Positions 9,901 through 19,207 of a DNA stretch of 64,000 bases are shown here, in pieces. The notes under the pieces were generated by a model. That model saw nothing but the letters and a program-made list of their open reading frames with translations, had not been told where the DNA came from and did not search any database. This DNA comes from Cellulosimicrobium cellulans (GTDB lineage Bacteria > Actinomycetota > Actinomycetes > Actinomycetales > Cellulomonadaceae). Every line of letters begins with the position of its first letter. Within the stretch, counting starts at the first letter, position 1. The stretch is from assembly GCF_007679345.1 (NCBI RefSeq), contig NZ_VEGH01000011.1:60005-124004 (forward strand), given 5' to 3'. Position numbers and translations under genes: made by a program.

Positions 9901-10014
9901 ATGAAGGTCAAGCCCAGCGTCAAGAAGATCTGCGACAAGTGCAAGGTGATCCGCCGGCACGGTCGCGTCCAGGTGATCTGCGAGAACCTGCGCCACAAGC
10001 AGCGCCAGGGCTGA
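9901..10014 (+). CDS. rpmJ: 50S ribosomal protein L36 (bL36)
   Basis: A 37-codon gene beginning [15 protein letters not shown]. It has the zinc-ribbon form: Cys11, Cys14, Cys27 and His32 are all present, so this is the zinc-binding C+ paralogue. A GGAGGAA ribosome-binding site precedes the ATG. It lies between infA and rpsM as in most bacteria. The 202 bp that separate it from rpsM contain no gene. Confidence 0.98.
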   Translation: MKVKPSVKKICDKCKVIRRHGRVQVICENLRHKQRQG

Positions 10015-10216
10015 ACGCCCTGCCGCTCGGGACGCACCTGAGCAGCACCGCCGCCGGATCCTGACGGACCGGCACCAGCGCATCGCCGAACCGGCAGCGC
10101 ACCCGCCACGGCGGGTCGCCACCGGTGAACCCCCGGCTCGGAGGCCGGGGCCCGCAGAACCCGCGGGAGGACGGTGCGGCAGACCTCCGATCGAAGTCCA
10201 AGGAGCCGAAAGGCAC

Positions 10217-10597
10217 ATGGCACGTCTTGTCGGCGTCGACCTCCCCCGCGAGAAGCGGCTCGAGATCGCGCTCACCTACATCTACGGCGTCGGCCGTACC
10301 CGCGCCCAGCAGACCCTGGCCGCGACCGGCATCAGCCCGGACACCCGCGTCAAGGACCTGGACGACTCCCAGCTCGTCACCCTCCGTGACTACCTCGAGG
10401 GCAACTTCAAGCTCGAGGGTGACCTCCGCCGTGAGGTCGCCGCGGACATCCGCCGCAAGGTCGAGATCGGCAGCTACGAGGGCCTGCGTCACCGCCGCGG
10501 CCTCCCGGTGCGCGGTCAGCGCACCAAGACCAACGCGCGCACCCGCAAGGGCCCGAAGCGCACCGTCGCCGGCAAGAAGAAGGCCGGCCGGAAGTAA
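10217..10597 (+). CDS. rpsM: 30S ribosomal protein S13 (uS13)
   Basis: The 126-residue protein starts [14 protein letters not shown] and contains [29 protein letters not shown] and a Lys/Arg-rich tail, all typical of S13 in the 30S head, where it contacts P-site tRNA and S19. The start is fixed by the conserved N-terminus and an AGGAG site about 11 bases upstream. The next gene is rpsK, 93 bp downstream. Confidence 0.98.
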   Translation: MARLVGVDLPREKRLEIALTYIYGVGRTRAQQTLAATGISPDTRVKDLDDSQLVTLRDYLEGNFKLEGDLRREVAADIRRKVEIGSYEGLRHRRGLPVRGQRTKTNARTRKGPKRTVAGKKKAGRK

Positions 10598-10690
10598 CCC
10601 GCCCGCGGCCCGCCGGGCCTGTCCTCGGACAGCCGCCCGCGCCGCGACGGGGCACCGACCTCACGACCAGCAGCGAGAGAGAACGAGCAG

Positions 10691-11092
10691 ATGCCTCCGA
10701 AGACCCGCAGTTCCGTGCGCAAGCCGCGCCGCAAGGAGAAGAAGAACGTCTCCCACGGCCAGGCGCACATCAAGAGCACCTTCAACAACACGATCATCTC
10801 GATCACGGACCCCAGCGGCGCCGTGATCTCCTGGGCGTCGGGCGGCGACGTGGGCTTCAAGGGCTCGCGCAAGTCGACCCCCTACGCCGCGGGCATGGCC
10901 GCCGAGGCCGCCGCGCGCAAGGCCGCCGAGCACGGCATGAAGAAGGTCGACGTCTTCGTCAAGGGCCCGGGCTCCGGTCGCGAGACCGCGATCCGCTCCC
11001 TGACCGCGGCCGGCCTCGAGGTCGGCTCGATCCAGGACGTGACGCCGCAGGCCCACAACGGCTGCCGTCCGCCGAAGCGCCGCCGCGTCTGA
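10691..11092 (+). CDS. rpsK: 30S ribosomal protein S11 (uS11)
   Basis: The 133-residue product has the basic N-terminus [20 protein letters not shown] and the conserved [16 protein letters not shown] and [13 protein letters not shown] blocks. S11 lies on the 30S platform near the mRNA exit and the Shine-Dalgarno helix. A GAGAGA-type ribosome-binding site precedes the ATG. In most actinobacteria rpsD follows; here the next gene is rpoA, after a strong hairpin. Confidence 0.98.
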   Translation: MPPKTRSSVRKPRRKEKKNVSHGQAHIKSTFNNTIISITDPSGAVISWASGGDVGFKGSRKSTPYAAGMAAEAAARKAAEHGMKKVDVFVKGPGSGRETAIRSLTAAGLEVGSIQDVTPQAHNGCRPPKRRRV

Positions 11093-11106
11093 CCCGTAGC
11101 CGGGCC

Positions 11107-11140
11107 GCCACGGGCGGGGGAGCGATCCCCCGCCCGTGGC
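11107..11140 (+). terminator. Strong hairpin between rpsK and rpoA
   Basis: A perfect 14-bp inverted repeat (11107-11120 with 11127-11140) with a 6-base loop lies 14 bp after the rpsK stop. No U-tract follows. It sits where rpsD is found in most relatives and could terminate or attenuate transcription into rpoA. Confidence 0.65.
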
Positions 11141-11237
11141 GGTGCCGGCCGGTCGCGCGGGTAGACCGAGACCCGCGCCGCCCAGCGAGTACCTGCGCTG
11201 CGTCATATGGCGGACGCACGCTGAGAGGAACCCCGAA

Positions 11238-12248
11238 GTGCTCATCGCACAGCGCCCCACCCTGACCGAAGAGGTCATCTCGGAGTACCGCTCGCGGTTC
11301 TCCATCGAGCCGCTCGAGCCCGGCTTCGGCTACACGCTCGGCAACTCCCTGCGCCGGACCCTGCTGTCGTCCATCCCGGGCGCGGCCGTGACGAGCATCC
11401 GGATCGACGGCGTGCTGCACGAGTTCAGCACGGTGCCGGGCGTCAAGGAGGACGTCACCGAGATCATCCTCAACATCAAGAACCTCGTCGTCTCCTCGGA
11501 GAACGACGAGCCGGTCGTGATGTACCTGCGCAAGCAGGGTGCGGGTGACGTGACCGCGGCGGACATCGTGCCGCCGGCCGGCGTGGAGGTCCACAACACG
11601 GACCTGCACCTCGCCACGCTGAACGAGAAGGGCAAGCTCGAGATCGAGCTGACCGTCGAGCGCGGCCGTGGCTACGTGTCGGCCAACCAGAACAAGTCGT
11701 TCGAGGCCGAGATCGGCCGCATCCCGGTCGACTCGATCTACTCGCCGGTGCTCAAGGTGACGTACAAGGTCGAGGCGACCCGCGTCGAGCAGCGCACCGA
11801 CTTCGACAAGCTCGTCGTCGACGTCGAGACCAAGCCGGCGATCAGCCCGCGCGACGCCCTGGCGTCCGCCGGCAAGACCCTCGTCGAGCTGTTCGGCCTC
11901 GCCCGCGAGCTGAACGTCGAGGCCGAGGGCATCGAGATCGGCCCGTCGCCGACCGACGCCGCCCTGGCCGCCGACCTGGCGCTGCCGATCGAGGACCTGC
12001 AGCTGACCATCCGGTCGTACAACTGCCTCAAGCGCGAGGGCATCCACTCGGTGGGGGAGCTCGTGGCGCGTTCCGAGGCCGACCTGCTCGACATCCGCAA
12101 CTTCGGTGCGAAGTCGATCACCGAGGTCAAGGAGAAGCTGGCCGAGCTGAACCTGTCCCTCAAGGACAGCCCGCTCGACTTCGACCCCACCGCCGCCGCG
12201 TACTACGACGGCGACGAGGGCGACTTCACCGAGGACGAGCAGTACTGA
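11238..12248 (+). CDS. rpoA: RNA polymerase subunit alpha
   Basis: The GTG start at 11238 is chosen because [13 protein letters not shown] is the conserved actinobacterial N-terminus and a GAGAGGA site precedes it; an upstream in-frame start at 11136 would add 34 unconserved residues. The 336-residue protein has an N-terminal dimerisation domain (about 1-230, including [19 protein letters not shown]) and a C-terminal DNA- and activator-binding domain (about 245-320, with two helix-hairpin-helix-like turns), then an acidic tail. Alpha nucleates assembly of the polymerase core. Confidence 0.98.
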   Translation: MLIAQRPTLTEEVISEYRSRFSIEPLEPGFGYTLGNSLRRTLLSSIPGAAVTSIRIDGVLHEFSTVPGVKEDVTEIILNIKNLVVSSENDEPVVMYLRKQGAGDVTAADIVPPAGVEVHNTDLHLATLNEKGKLEIELTVERGRGYVSANQNKSFEAEIGRIPVDSIYSPVLKVTYKVEATRVEQRTDFDKLVVDVETKPAISPRDALASAGKTLVELFGLARELNVEAEGIEIGPSPTDAALAADLALPIEDLQLTIRSYNCLKREGIHSVGELVARSEADLLDIRNFGAKSITEVKEKLAELNLSLKDSPLDFDPTAAAYYDGDEGDFTEDEQY

Positions 12249-12314
12249 CGCCGGGGAGGCGGCGCACGGCTGACGTGCGCCGCCGGCCCATCACTGGAAC
12301 CAAGGAGTAACGAC

Positions 12315-12851
12315 ATGCCTACGCCCACCAAGGGTCCCCGGCTCGGTGGCGGCCCGGCGCACGAGCGGCTGATCCTGGCCAACCTGGCCACGGCGCTGTT
12401 CGAGCACAAGCGCATCACGACGACCGAGGCCAAGGCCAAGCGCCTGCGCCCGCTCGCCGAGCGCCTGGTGACGTTCGCCAAGCGCGGTGACCTGCACGCC
12501 CGCCGCCGCGTCCTCACCGTCGTCCGCGACAAGTCGGTCGTCCACGAGCTGTTCGTGGAGATCGCCCCGCAGATGGCCGAGCGCCAGGGTGGCTACACCC
12601 GCATCACGAAGATCGGCCCCCGCAAGGGCGACAACGCGCCGATGGCCGTGATCGAGCTCGTCCTCGAGCCCGTCTCGCCGAAGCAGGCCGTCGTCCGCGA
12701 GGCCACCAAGGCCGCGCAGAAGGCCGCGCCGAAGGCCGAGGAGACCCCGGCGGAGGAGACCCCCGCCGAGGAGACCACGGTCGAGGAGACCGCGACCGAC
12801 GCCCCCGAGGCCGAGGCCGCCGACACCAAGGACGAGGCCGACAAGGCCTGA
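12315..12851 (+). CDS. rplQ: 50S ribosomal protein L17 (bL17) with acidic tail
   Basis: The first 120 or so residues carry the L17 core ([38 protein letters not shown]). They are followed by a Glu/Ala/Thr-rich extension of about 45 residues with [17 protein letters not shown] repetition. Typical L17 is 115-130 residues; such low-complexity tails are common in actinobacterial L17. A CAAGGAG site precedes the ATG. It is the last gene of the alpha operon, with a terminator immediately after it. Confidence 0.97.
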   Translation: MPTPTKGPRLGGGPAHERLILANLATALFEHKRITTTEAKAKRLRPLAERLVTFAKRGDLHARRRVLTVVRDKSVVHELFVEIAPQMAERQGGYTRITKIGPRKGDNAPMAVIELVLEPVSPKQAVVREATKAAQKAAPKAEETPAEETPAEETTVEETATDAPEAEAADTKDEADKA

Positions 12852-12869
12852 CCCGAGGTCAGCACCGGG

Positions 12870-12913
12870 AGGGCCCGGGTCCGGCGAGCAGACGCTCGCG
12901 GGGCCCGGGCCCT
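12870..12913 (+). terminator. Terminator of the alpha operon
   Basis: A 10-bp outer stem (12870-12879 with 12904-12913) encloses an inner GCGAGC/GCTCGC stem (12884-12889 with 12894-12899). The right arm is followed by TCT. It lies 18 bp after the rplQ stop. Confidence 0.75.
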
Positions 12914-12965
12914 TCTGCACGTGCGGGGCGGCGCGCGCCGCCCCGCAGCCGGTAGCGTCGCGGGC

Positions 12966-13706
12966 ATGACCGTCCCCGTGGTGCTCGTGCACGGGCTCCG
13001 TACCTCGCGGACGATGTGGCGCGCCCAGGTCGAGGCGCTCCGGGCCTACGGTGTCCAGGCGGTGGCCGTGGACCTGCCGGGGCACGGCGAGCGACGCGGC
13101 GAGCGGTTCACGCTCGACGGGGCGGTGCAGGCCGTCGCGGACGGCGTCGACGCCGCGGGCGGGCGCGCGCTCGTCGTCGGGCTGTCGCTCGGGGGTTACG
13201 TCGGGATCACCCACGCCGCGCGCCGGCCCGACCAGGTCGCGGGGCTCGTGGCGGCTGCGTGCTCCACCCGCCCCCTCGTAGCGCTCGTCGACGGGTGGGC
13301 GCTGCTCGCGCGGGGGATCGCTCGGCTCCCCGACGCCGGCGCCGGTCTGAACCAGGGGATGGTCGACCGCGTGCTCTCGCCGTCCGCGGCGGCGGACGTG
13401 GCCGCGGGCGGGTTCGCGCTCGACGTCATGGACGACGTCCTGCGGGCCATGCGGGCCGCCACGCCCGTCGAGGACCTCGCACGGGTCGAGGCGCCCGTGT
13501 GGCTCGTGAACGGGCGGTACGACCACTTCCGGGGCGAGGAGCGGCGGTTCCTGCGCGCGTGCCGCGACGGGCGGCTCGTCGTCGTGCCGGGCGCGACACA
13601 CCTGGTGTCCCTCACCGCGCCCGTCGGGTTCACGCGGGCGGTGCTGAGCGCGGTCGACGCGGTGCAGGCCCGGCAGGAGCGGGCGGCGAGTCCTCCACAG
13701 GCGTGA
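12966..13706 (+). CDS. Alpha/beta-hydrolase fold esterase or lipase-like enzyme
   Basis: The 246-residue protein has an HG oxyanion motif at residues 9-10, the nucleophile elbow GLSLGG with Ser74, a probable acid Asp186 in NGRYD and His212 in GATH, giving a complete triad. The substrate is unknown. The start is the ATG at 12966: a TAGCGT -10 box at 12953-12958 leaves only 7 bases, which suggests a leaderless transcript, and the hydrophobic first strand VPVVLVHG begins immediately. It stands alone after the ribosomal operon. Confidence 0.85.
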   Translation: MTVPVVLVHGLRTSRTMWRAQVEALRAYGVQAVAVDLPGHGERRGERFTLDGAVQAVADGVDAAGGRALVVGLSLGGYVGITHAARRPDQVAGLVAAACSTRPLVALVDGWALLARGIARLPDAGAGLNQGMVDRVLSPSAAADVAAGGFALDVMDDVLRAMRAATPVEDLARVEAPVWLVNGRYDHFRGEERRFLRACRDGRLVVVPGATHLVSLTAPVGFTRAVLSAVDAVQARQERAASPPQA

Positions 13707-13777
13707 CGTCGTGCGTCGTCCCCAGGCCCCGTCGGGCGGCGGGACGGTGGGGCGGCGGTGGCTCCTAGCGTGCTCGT

Positions 13778-15349
13778 ATGCCAGACGACCTGCAGGACCG
13801 CCCCGCTGCCGACACCGACGGCGGCCGTCGGGCCGCGGCGTCCGGCGCGCCGGACGTGGGCGACGGCCTCGGGGAGCGGTTGGACGCCATGCCGGCCGGG
13901 TCACGCCTCCTGGCCGAGCTGGAGGCCCTGGACCTGGGCGCACTGCCGTCCTACGAGCTGCCGGAGGTCGTGGTGCAGGCGCGGCGCATCGCGGCGCACG
14001 CGCACGCCATCGAGACCGCGGCGGCGGCCGTCCTGGCGCGGCATCCCGACCTGCGCCACCCCGACATCGCCGCGGTGTGCCGGTCGCTGCCCGAGGGCAC
14101 CGCGTTCGTGCACGCCGACGTCGCCGCGGCCGACCTGTCCGCGCGCCTGCTGGTGCCGCCGGGTGAGGCGAAGATGCTCATCCGGGAGGGGCGCGCGTAC
14201 GCCGGCGCCCTGGCCGGGACCGGGGCCGCCCTGGCCGACGGGCGGATCGAACCGGCCAAGGCCCGCGCGATCGTGCAGGGCGCCGGGGACGAGCCCGCCG
14301 ACGTCGCGGCCGCCGTGGAGGCGGAGGTGCTGCCGCGGATGTCGGGCCGGTCCGTCGCTCAGGTCCGCACGGACGTCGCGCGGGCGCTGAACCGGGTCGA
14401 CCCCGAGGGGGCCGCCGACCGGCACCGCACCGCCCGGTCCTGCCGGACGGTGTCCCGGCCCCGGGTCCTGCAGGACGGCATGGCCGGGCTGTGGGCCGTG
14501 CTCCCGGCGACCGAGGCCGTCCGGCTCGACAGCGTGCTCGACGCCCTCGCCCGACGGTCGCGCGAGGCCGGCGATCCCCGGACCCTGGACCAGCTGCGCG
14601 CGGACGAGCTCGTGGACCGCGTCCTCGGCCGCGGGACGCACCAGGTCGCGCCCGACGGCACCGTGCTGCCGTCCCGGCGGGACGGTGCCCACGAGGACCT
14701 CGACCCCGCCGGCCGGCCCACGGCCGCTCCCGCCGGGACCGCGCCCCCTGCTGACGACGCCACCGAACGCCCCCCGCACGCGAGCCCGACCGGACCGCGG
14801 ACCGTCGTGCACGTCACCGTGCCGCTGTCGACGCTGCTGGGCGCCGACGACGTACCCGGCGACCTCGCCGGGTACGGCCCGGTCGACGCCCAGCAGGCAC
14901 GGGCGATGGCCCTGGACCTCGGGTCGACCTGGCAGCGCCTCGTCACCGACCCCCTGTCCGGGACCGTCCTGGACGTCGGGCGCACCACCTACCGGCCGCC
15001 GGCCGCCCTGGCCGACCACGTCCGGCACCGCGACAAGTACTGCACCGCCCCGGGCTGCCCCGTGCCCGCCGCGCGCTGCGACCTCGACCACACCATCGAG
15101 TACGACCCGCCGGCCGACGGGTCACCGCCCCGACCGCTGGGGACCACCTGCGCCCACAACCTCGGCCCGCTGTGCCGCACCCACCACCGGCTCAAGACCG
15201 CCGGCGTCCTGCGCGTGCGCCAACCCACCGCCGGGGAGTTCGTCTGGCACACCGCCACCGGCCACGCCTTCCGAGTCAGGCCCGGCACCGAGGAACCCAC
15301 GCTGCACCTGACCGGACCGCCGCCACCCGCGGCAGGACCGCCGTTCTGA
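13778..15349 (+). CDS. DUF222-type HNH endonuclease-like protein (13E12 repeat family)
   Basis: The 523-residue protein has a helical DUF222-like region (about 20-330) and a C-terminal HNH zinc-finger nuclease motif. The latter runs DKYCTAPGCPVPAARCDLDH from residue 419, then an Asn-containing segment and CRTHHRLK, with CxxxxC and H-x-x-H ligands. The family is multicopy in actinobacterial genomes and was first noted as the 13E12 repeat of mycobacteria; its biological role is unclear. A disordered Pro/Ala-rich linker at about 305-345 joins the two parts. TAGCGT at 13766-13771, 6 bases before the ATG, supports the start and a leaderless message. Not obviously disrupted. Confidence 0.85.
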   Translation: MPDDLQDRPAADTDGGRRAAASGAPDVGDGLGERLDAMPAGSRLLAELEALDLGALPSYELPEVVVQARRIAAHAHAIETAAAAVLARHPDLRHPDIAAVCRSLPEGTAFVHADVAAADLSARLLVPPGEAKMLIREGRAYAGALAGTGAALADGRIEPAKARAIVQGAGDEPADVAAAVEAEVLPRMSGRSVAQVRTDVARALNRVDPEGAADRHRTARSCRTVSRPRVLQDGMAGLWAVLPATEAVRLDSVLDALARRSREAGDPRTLDQLRADELVDRVLGRGTHQVAPDGTVLPSRRDGAHEDLDPAGRPTAAPAGTAPPADDATERPPHASPTGPRTVVHVTVPLSTLLGADDVPGDLAGYGPVDAQQARAMALDLGSTWQRLVTDPLSGTVLDVGRTTYRPPAALADHVRHRDKYCTAPGCPVPAARCDLDHTIEYDPPADGSPPRPLGTTCAHNLGPLCRTHHRLKTAGVLRVRQPTAGEFVWHTATGHAFRVRPGTEEPTLHLTGPPPPAAGPPF

Positions 15350-15462
15350 CGCGGCCGCCGCGGATCTCGGGGCGCGACCGCCGAGTCGACTGGCGTGCGG
15401 CCGGGCCGGTGTCGGCCGGCGGAGGGTGATCGGCTCGCCCGAGCGAGGCGAGCGTGCGCGCG

Positions 15463-16473
15463 TCAGGCGGGCGAGCGCGGCCGGCCCGTCGACGCGGCGG
15501 CGCGCGCGAACCGGTCCCCCAGCACGGCGCAGGCGTCGGCCAGCTCTCGCGGCTCGACGTGCAGGATCGCGGCGTCGAACCGCGCCGCCGCTGCCGCCAG
15601 TGCGACCCAGGACCAGGAGCCCAGCGTGACGCGGCACCGGCCTGCGTCCAGGCTCTCGACGGCTCCGTCCGTCACGAACGGCGCGACGTGCCGGGCGTCG
15701 GCGTCGAGCACGATCGTCCCGCGGCACGGCCAGGCGCCGTCCGTCGTGGCCGCCCCGCGGAACCGGGCGGCGACGAACGCCTCGACGTCCCCGCCCGGGA
15801 CCTCCCGCGGGCCGAACCGAGGCCCTCCGGGCACGCGAGGTCGGACACGGTCGGCGCGGAACACCCGCCAGTCGTCGCGGTCGAGGTCCCACCCGACGAG
15901 GTACCAGCGGCCGGTCCTTGCGACCAGGTGGTGCGGCTCGACGCGACGGGTCGGGGAGTCGTCGTCGGCTGCGGCGTCGCCCGCACCCCGGACGTAGCCG
16001 AACCGCAGCACCTCCCGTGCCCGCACGGCCGCGCCGATCGCCGTGAGGACCGCCGGGTCGACGGTCGGCGCGCCCGCGGCCGTCATGACGGTGACCGGCA
16101 CCGCGTCCACGCGGTGGGCGAGCCGCGCGGGGAGGACCTGGCGCACGGTGCGGAGCGCGCGCTCGGCGCCCTCCTCGACGCCGGCGCCCGACGCCGCGGC
16201 GGTGCGCAGGGCGACCGTGAGGGCGACAGCCTGCTCGTCGTCGAACAGCAGGGGCGGCAGCTGCGACCCGGGCTCGAGCCGGTACCCGCCCTCGCGTCCG
16301 CGGGTGCTGGTGACCGGGTACCCGAGCTCCCGCAGCCGGTCCACGTCCCGGCGCACGGTCCGGTCCGTGACGTCGAGGCGCTCCGCGAGCACCGCCGCGG
16401 GCCAGTCGCGCCGCGTCTGCAGGAGCGAGAGCAGGGCGAGCAGCCGGGGCGCGGTCGTGGGCACGTCGCCCAT
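15463..16473 (-). CDS. WYL-domain transcriptional regulator (DeoR-type HTH)
   Basis: The 336-residue protein begins with a winged helix (LLALLSLLQTRRDWPAAVLAERLDVTDRTVRRDVDRLRELGYPV, about residues 10-55) and a GREGGYRL wing. It ends with a WYL domain (about 130-320) containing RWYLVGWDLDRDDWRVFRADR, thought to bind nucleic-acid or nucleotide-like ligands. It is transcribed divergently from the VOC gene at 16572 over a 98-bp gap holding a palindrome at 16487-16505, so it probably controls that gene and itself. The start is the ATG just upstream of the HTH. Confidence 0.88.
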   Translation of the reverse strand: MGDVPTTAPRLLALLSLLQTRRDWPAAVLAERLDVTDRTVRRDVDRLRELGYPVTSTRGREGGYRLEPGSQLPPLLFDDEQAVALTVALRTAAASGAGVEEGAERALRTVRQVLPARLAHRVDAVPVTVMTAAGAPTVDPAVLTAIGAAVRAREVLRFGYVRGAGDAAADDDSPTRRVEPHHLVARTGRWYLVGWDLDRDDWRVFRADRVRPRVPGGPRFGPREVPGGDVEAFVAARFRGAATTDGAWPCRGTIVLDADARHVAPFVTDGAVESLDAGRCRVTLGSWSWVALAAAAARFDAAILHVEPRELADACAVLGDRFARAAASTGRPRSPA

Positions 16474-16486
16474 CCTGCCTCCCTAT

Positions 16487-16505
16487 CAGGACATCACCTG
16501 TCCGG
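16487..16505. promoter_or_regulatory. Candidate operator between the WYL regulator and the VOC gene
   Basis: A nearly perfect interrupted palindrome, CAGGACA-TCACC-TGTCCGG, lies 14 bp upstream of the regulator start in the divergent intergenic region. The core GGACA/TGTCC arms match exactly. Its place and symmetry fit the binding site of the adjacent HTH-WYL protein; this is inferred. Confidence 0.5.
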
Positions 16506-16571
16506 AAGGGACGCCAAGGTGGTGCCGGCGTCGGTCGACAGGCCCGCGCACCATCGCACCGAGGAGGCACC

Positions 16572-17000
16572 ATGACCATCACGACCACCACCCACCTGAA
16601 CTTCCGCGGCGACGCCCGGGCGGCCCTCGAGCACTACCGCGACGCGTTCGGCGGCGAGCTGACGATCGTCACGCACGGCGACGCCGGCGCGGTCCAGGAC
16701 CCGGCCGAGGCCGACCAGGTGCTCTGGGGGCAGGTCCTCTCGGACGACGGCTTCCACGTCATGGCGTTCGACGTCCCGGCGGCTCGGCCGTGGGACGCGG
16801 GCACGGACGCGTTCTACGTGTCGGTGCGCGGCGCGTCGACTGAGGAGATCTCGTCGCGCTGGGCGCGCCTCGCGGCTGCCCCGGGCGCCACGGTCCTGGT
16901 GCCGCTCGCACCGTCGCCGTGGGCGCCGCTGTACGGGATGGTGCGCGATCCGTTCGGCATCACGTGGGTGCTGGACGTCGCGACGCCGTACGCGGGCTAG
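16572..17000 (+). CDS. PhnB-like VOC superfamily protein
   Basis: A 142-residue protein of the vicinal-oxygen-chelate fold, in the PhnB/3-demethylubiquinone-methyltransferase-like subgroup. It starts with a HLNFRGDARAALEHYRDAFGGE strand-helix and ends YGMVRDPFGITWVLDV. The substrate is unknown; such proteins often protect against electrophiles or bind small molecules. A GAGGAG site lies 6 bases before the ATG. It is divergent from, and probably regulated by, the WYL regulator. Its 3' end faces the kinase gene with only 16 bp between them. Confidence 0.85.
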   Translation: MTITTTTHLNFRGDARAALEHYRDAFGGELTIVTHGDAGAVQDPAEADQVLWGQVLSDDGFHVMAFDVPAARPWDAGTDAFYVSVRGASTEEISSRWARLAAAPGATVLVPLAPSPWAPLYGMVRDPFGITWVLDVATPYAG

Positions 17001-17016
17001 GCCCGAGTCCCGACCG

Positions 17017-17790
17017 TCACGCGTCGCCGCTCAGCTGCCAGGCGCGCACGCCCCCGACGATGCCCGCCTGGTTCGGCACGACGACCACGTCGTCGCCGAG
17101 CCGGGCGAGCACCTGCGGGGTGATCTGGCGGGCGTTGCCGCCGCCGAGGTACAGCCGGTCCCACAGCACGACGGGTCGCAGGCCCTCGACGACCTGCCGG
17201 ACGCGCCGGGACCACAGGCCGTCGCCGAGCCGGGCGCGCTGGATCTGGCCGATGTACTCGTCGTACGTGGTGAGGCGGCGCACGGGGGCGTGGGACCACT
17301 CGAGGTGCGGGGCGAGCCGGCCACCGTCGAACAGGGCGGAGCCGAGCCCGGTGCCCAGGGTCAGGACGAGCTCGACGCCGGTCCCGGACACGACGCCGGC
17401 CCCGTGGACCTCGGCGTCGTTCAGGACGAGGGCGGGGACGCCGAGCCGCTGCTGCACGGCGGCGCGGATGTCGCAGCCGGACCAGGCCTCGACGAGCTCG
17501 GGGTCGACGCGGGTGTGCGGCCCGGACCGGGTGACGTAGTGCGGGGTGGCCACGACGACCCCGTGCCGGATCATCCCCGGCATGCCCACGGTGGCCCGCT
17601 GGAAGGGCGGGAGCCGGTCGGCGATGTCGGCGATGGTGTCGACGAGCCGCGTCGGCGGCAGGGGGTAGGGCGTCGGCACGCGGACGGCCGGGGCGTGCAG
17701 GGTGCCCGAGGAGTCGAGCACGGAGGCCTTGATGCCGCCGCCCCCGCAGTCGACGGCGAGCGTGTACGGGGCGGGGTCGGGCGTGGGCAC
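17017..17790 (-). CDS. ROK-family sugar kinase, polyphosphate-glucokinase-like
   Basis: The 257-residue protein has the ASKHA phosphate loop LAVDCGGGGIKASVLD (residues 11-26), the catalytic-type NDAEVHG (Asp125) and TLGTGLGSALF (from 144). That places it with ROK glucokinases and polyphosphate glucokinases, which phosphorylate glucose from ATP or polyphosphate. The ROK zinc motif CxCGxxGC is absent. Phosphate-donor specificity cannot be read from the sequence. The GTG at 17788-17790 is the start just ahead of the conserved strand. It is divergent from the ADP-ribosylglycohydrolase-like gene, 43 bp away. Confidence 0.82.
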   Translation of the reverse strand: MPTPDPAPYTLAVDCGGGGIKASVLDSSGTLHAPAVRVPTPYPLPPTRLVDTIADIADRLPPFQRATVGMPGMIRHGVVVATPHYVTRSGPHTRVDPELVEAWSGCDIRAAVQQRLGVPALVLNDAEVHGAGVVSGTGVELVLTLGTGLGSALFDGGRLAPHLEWSHAPVRRLTTYDEYIGQIQRARLGDGLWSRRVRQVVEGLRPVVLWDRLYLGGGNARQITPQVLARLGDDVVVVPNQAGIVGGVRAWQLSGDA

Positions 17791-17833
17791 CGGACCACGG
17801 TAGAGCAGGCCCCGGCCCCGTACCCTCGGGGGC

Positions 17834-19207
17834 GTGCGCGACCAGCCTCTCCGCCCGACCGCCGACGAGTCCGGGCCTTCGACGGGTTCCGGTGCTCGTC
17901 TCCTCGACCGCGGTGTGCTCGACCGCGCCTCCGGCGTGCTGCTCGCCCAGGCGGCGGGTGACGCGCTCGGGGTGCCGTACGAGTTCGCGGAGCCTCCGGC
18001 GCCGGGGGACCTGCCGGAGATGCGGGGCGGCGGGCTCGGCCCGTACGCGCCGGGGGAGTGGAGCGACGACACGCAGATGTCGGTCGTGGTGGCCCGGGTG
18101 GCGGCGCGCGGAGGCGGGCTGCGCACGGAGGAGGAGCTGGACGAGGTCGCCGCGGGGTTCGAGGCCTGGCGGACGGGTGGCGCGAGCGACGTCGGGACGC
18201 AGACCGCGGCGGTGCTCGCGGGTGCGGGCCGGCGTACGGGCCGGCCGGCCGCGCGGCTGCGGGCGGCGGCCGCGGAGCTGCACGCGGCGACGGGGCGCAC
18301 GGCGGGCAACGGGGCGCTGATGCGGACGGGCGTGGTGGGCCTGGTGGCGCTGGACGACCGCGCCGCGACGGCCGCGGCGGCGCGCGCGGTCGCCGAGCTG
18401 ACCCACCCCGACCCGCTGGCGGGCGACTCGTGCGTGCTGTGGTCGGAGGCGGTGCGGCTCGCGGTCACGGAGCGGCGCCTGGACGTGCACGCCGGGCTGG
18501 ACCTGCTGCCGCCGGAGCGCCGCGACGCGTGGCGCGGCTGGCTGGACGACGCGGCGTCGCCGCGCCCGGCGGCGGACCTGCGCTCGAACGGGTTCACCGT
18601 GACCGCGCTCCAGGCGGCGTGGCACGCGATCGCCCGCTCGGTCCCGCCCCTGCCCGAGGGGGTCGAGGCGCCCGGGAGCGTGCACCTGCCGCTGGCGCTG
18701 GCCGCGGCGGTGCGGATCGGCGGCGACACGGACACGGTCGCCGCGATCGCCGGGGCGCTGCTGGGGGCGCGGTACGGCGACGGTGCGGTGCCGAGGGTGT
18801 GGGCGCGTGCGGTGCACGGCTGGCCCGGGCTCGCGGGGCGGCGCCTGGGCGCGCTCGGCAGGGCGACGGCGCAGGGCGGACCCGGGGTGCCGGGGACGTC
18901 AGGGGACCAGGTCTGCCCGCTGTGCGGGACGCGCGAGCCGTTCTTCGAGCGGTATGCGGACCACGTGTGCGCCTGGTGCGCCGGGTGGGTGACGGACGCC
19001 TCGGGTCGGCCGGTGGGTCTGTACAACGAGTCGTTCACCGGCGGGTACACCGCGCAGTACGAGGACGGCACGACCGCCTCGCCGGAGGTGCTCGCGGGCG
19101 AGGTGCGGATCGACGGTCGTCGGCTGCGCGCGGCGGAGGCGCGGTTCGGCGGGATCGTGGTGCAGCTCCCCGTCGACGAGGCCCCGGACGCGGTGGTGGT
19201 CCCGTGA
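17834..19207 (+). CDS. ADP-ribosylglycohydrolase-like protein with C-terminal four-Cys domain
   Basis: Residues 30-345 form an ADP-ribosylglycohydrolase (DraG/ARH) domain: [19 protein letters not shown] (metal-binding Asp pair, 77-80), GNGALMR, and [16 protein letters not shown] near 296. These enzymes remove ADP-ribose from proteins or small molecules using Mg or Mn. An extra tail (about 355-457) has two CxxC pairs, Cys361/364 and Cys379/382, suggesting a zinc ribbon, then a Gly/Tyr-rich segment I do not recognise. The GTG start at 17834 lies 7 bases after a TACCCT -10 box. It overlaps truA by 4 bp, so the two are likely co-translated. Confidence 0.85.
   Translation: MRDQPLRPTADESGPSTGSGARLLDRGVLDRASGVLLAQAAGDALGVPYEFAEPPAPGDLPEMRGGGLGPYAPGEWSDDTQMSVVVARVAARGGGLRTEEELDEVAAGFEAWRTGGASDVGTQTAAVLAGAGRRTGRPAARLRAAAAELHAATGRTAGNGALMRTGVVGLVALDDRAATAAAARAVAELTHPDPLAGDSCVLWSEAVRLAVTERRLDVHAGLDLLPPERRDAWRGWLDDAASPRPAADLRSNGFTVTALQAAWHAIARSVPPLPEGVEAPGSVHLPLALAAAVRIGGDTDTVAAIAGALLGARYGDGAVPRVWARAVHGWPGLAGRRLGALGRATAQGGPGVPGTSGDQVCPLCGTREPFFERYADHVCAWCAGWVTDASGRPVGLYNESFTGGYTAQYEDGTTASPEVLAGEVRIDGRRLRAAEARFGGIVVQLPVDEAPDAVVVP

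Noticed and set aside
13778..15349. HNH protein as part of a mobile element or restriction system
   Set aside because: No partner methyltransferase, integrase, flanking repeat or intein/intron structure; the family is commonly found as stand-alone copies.
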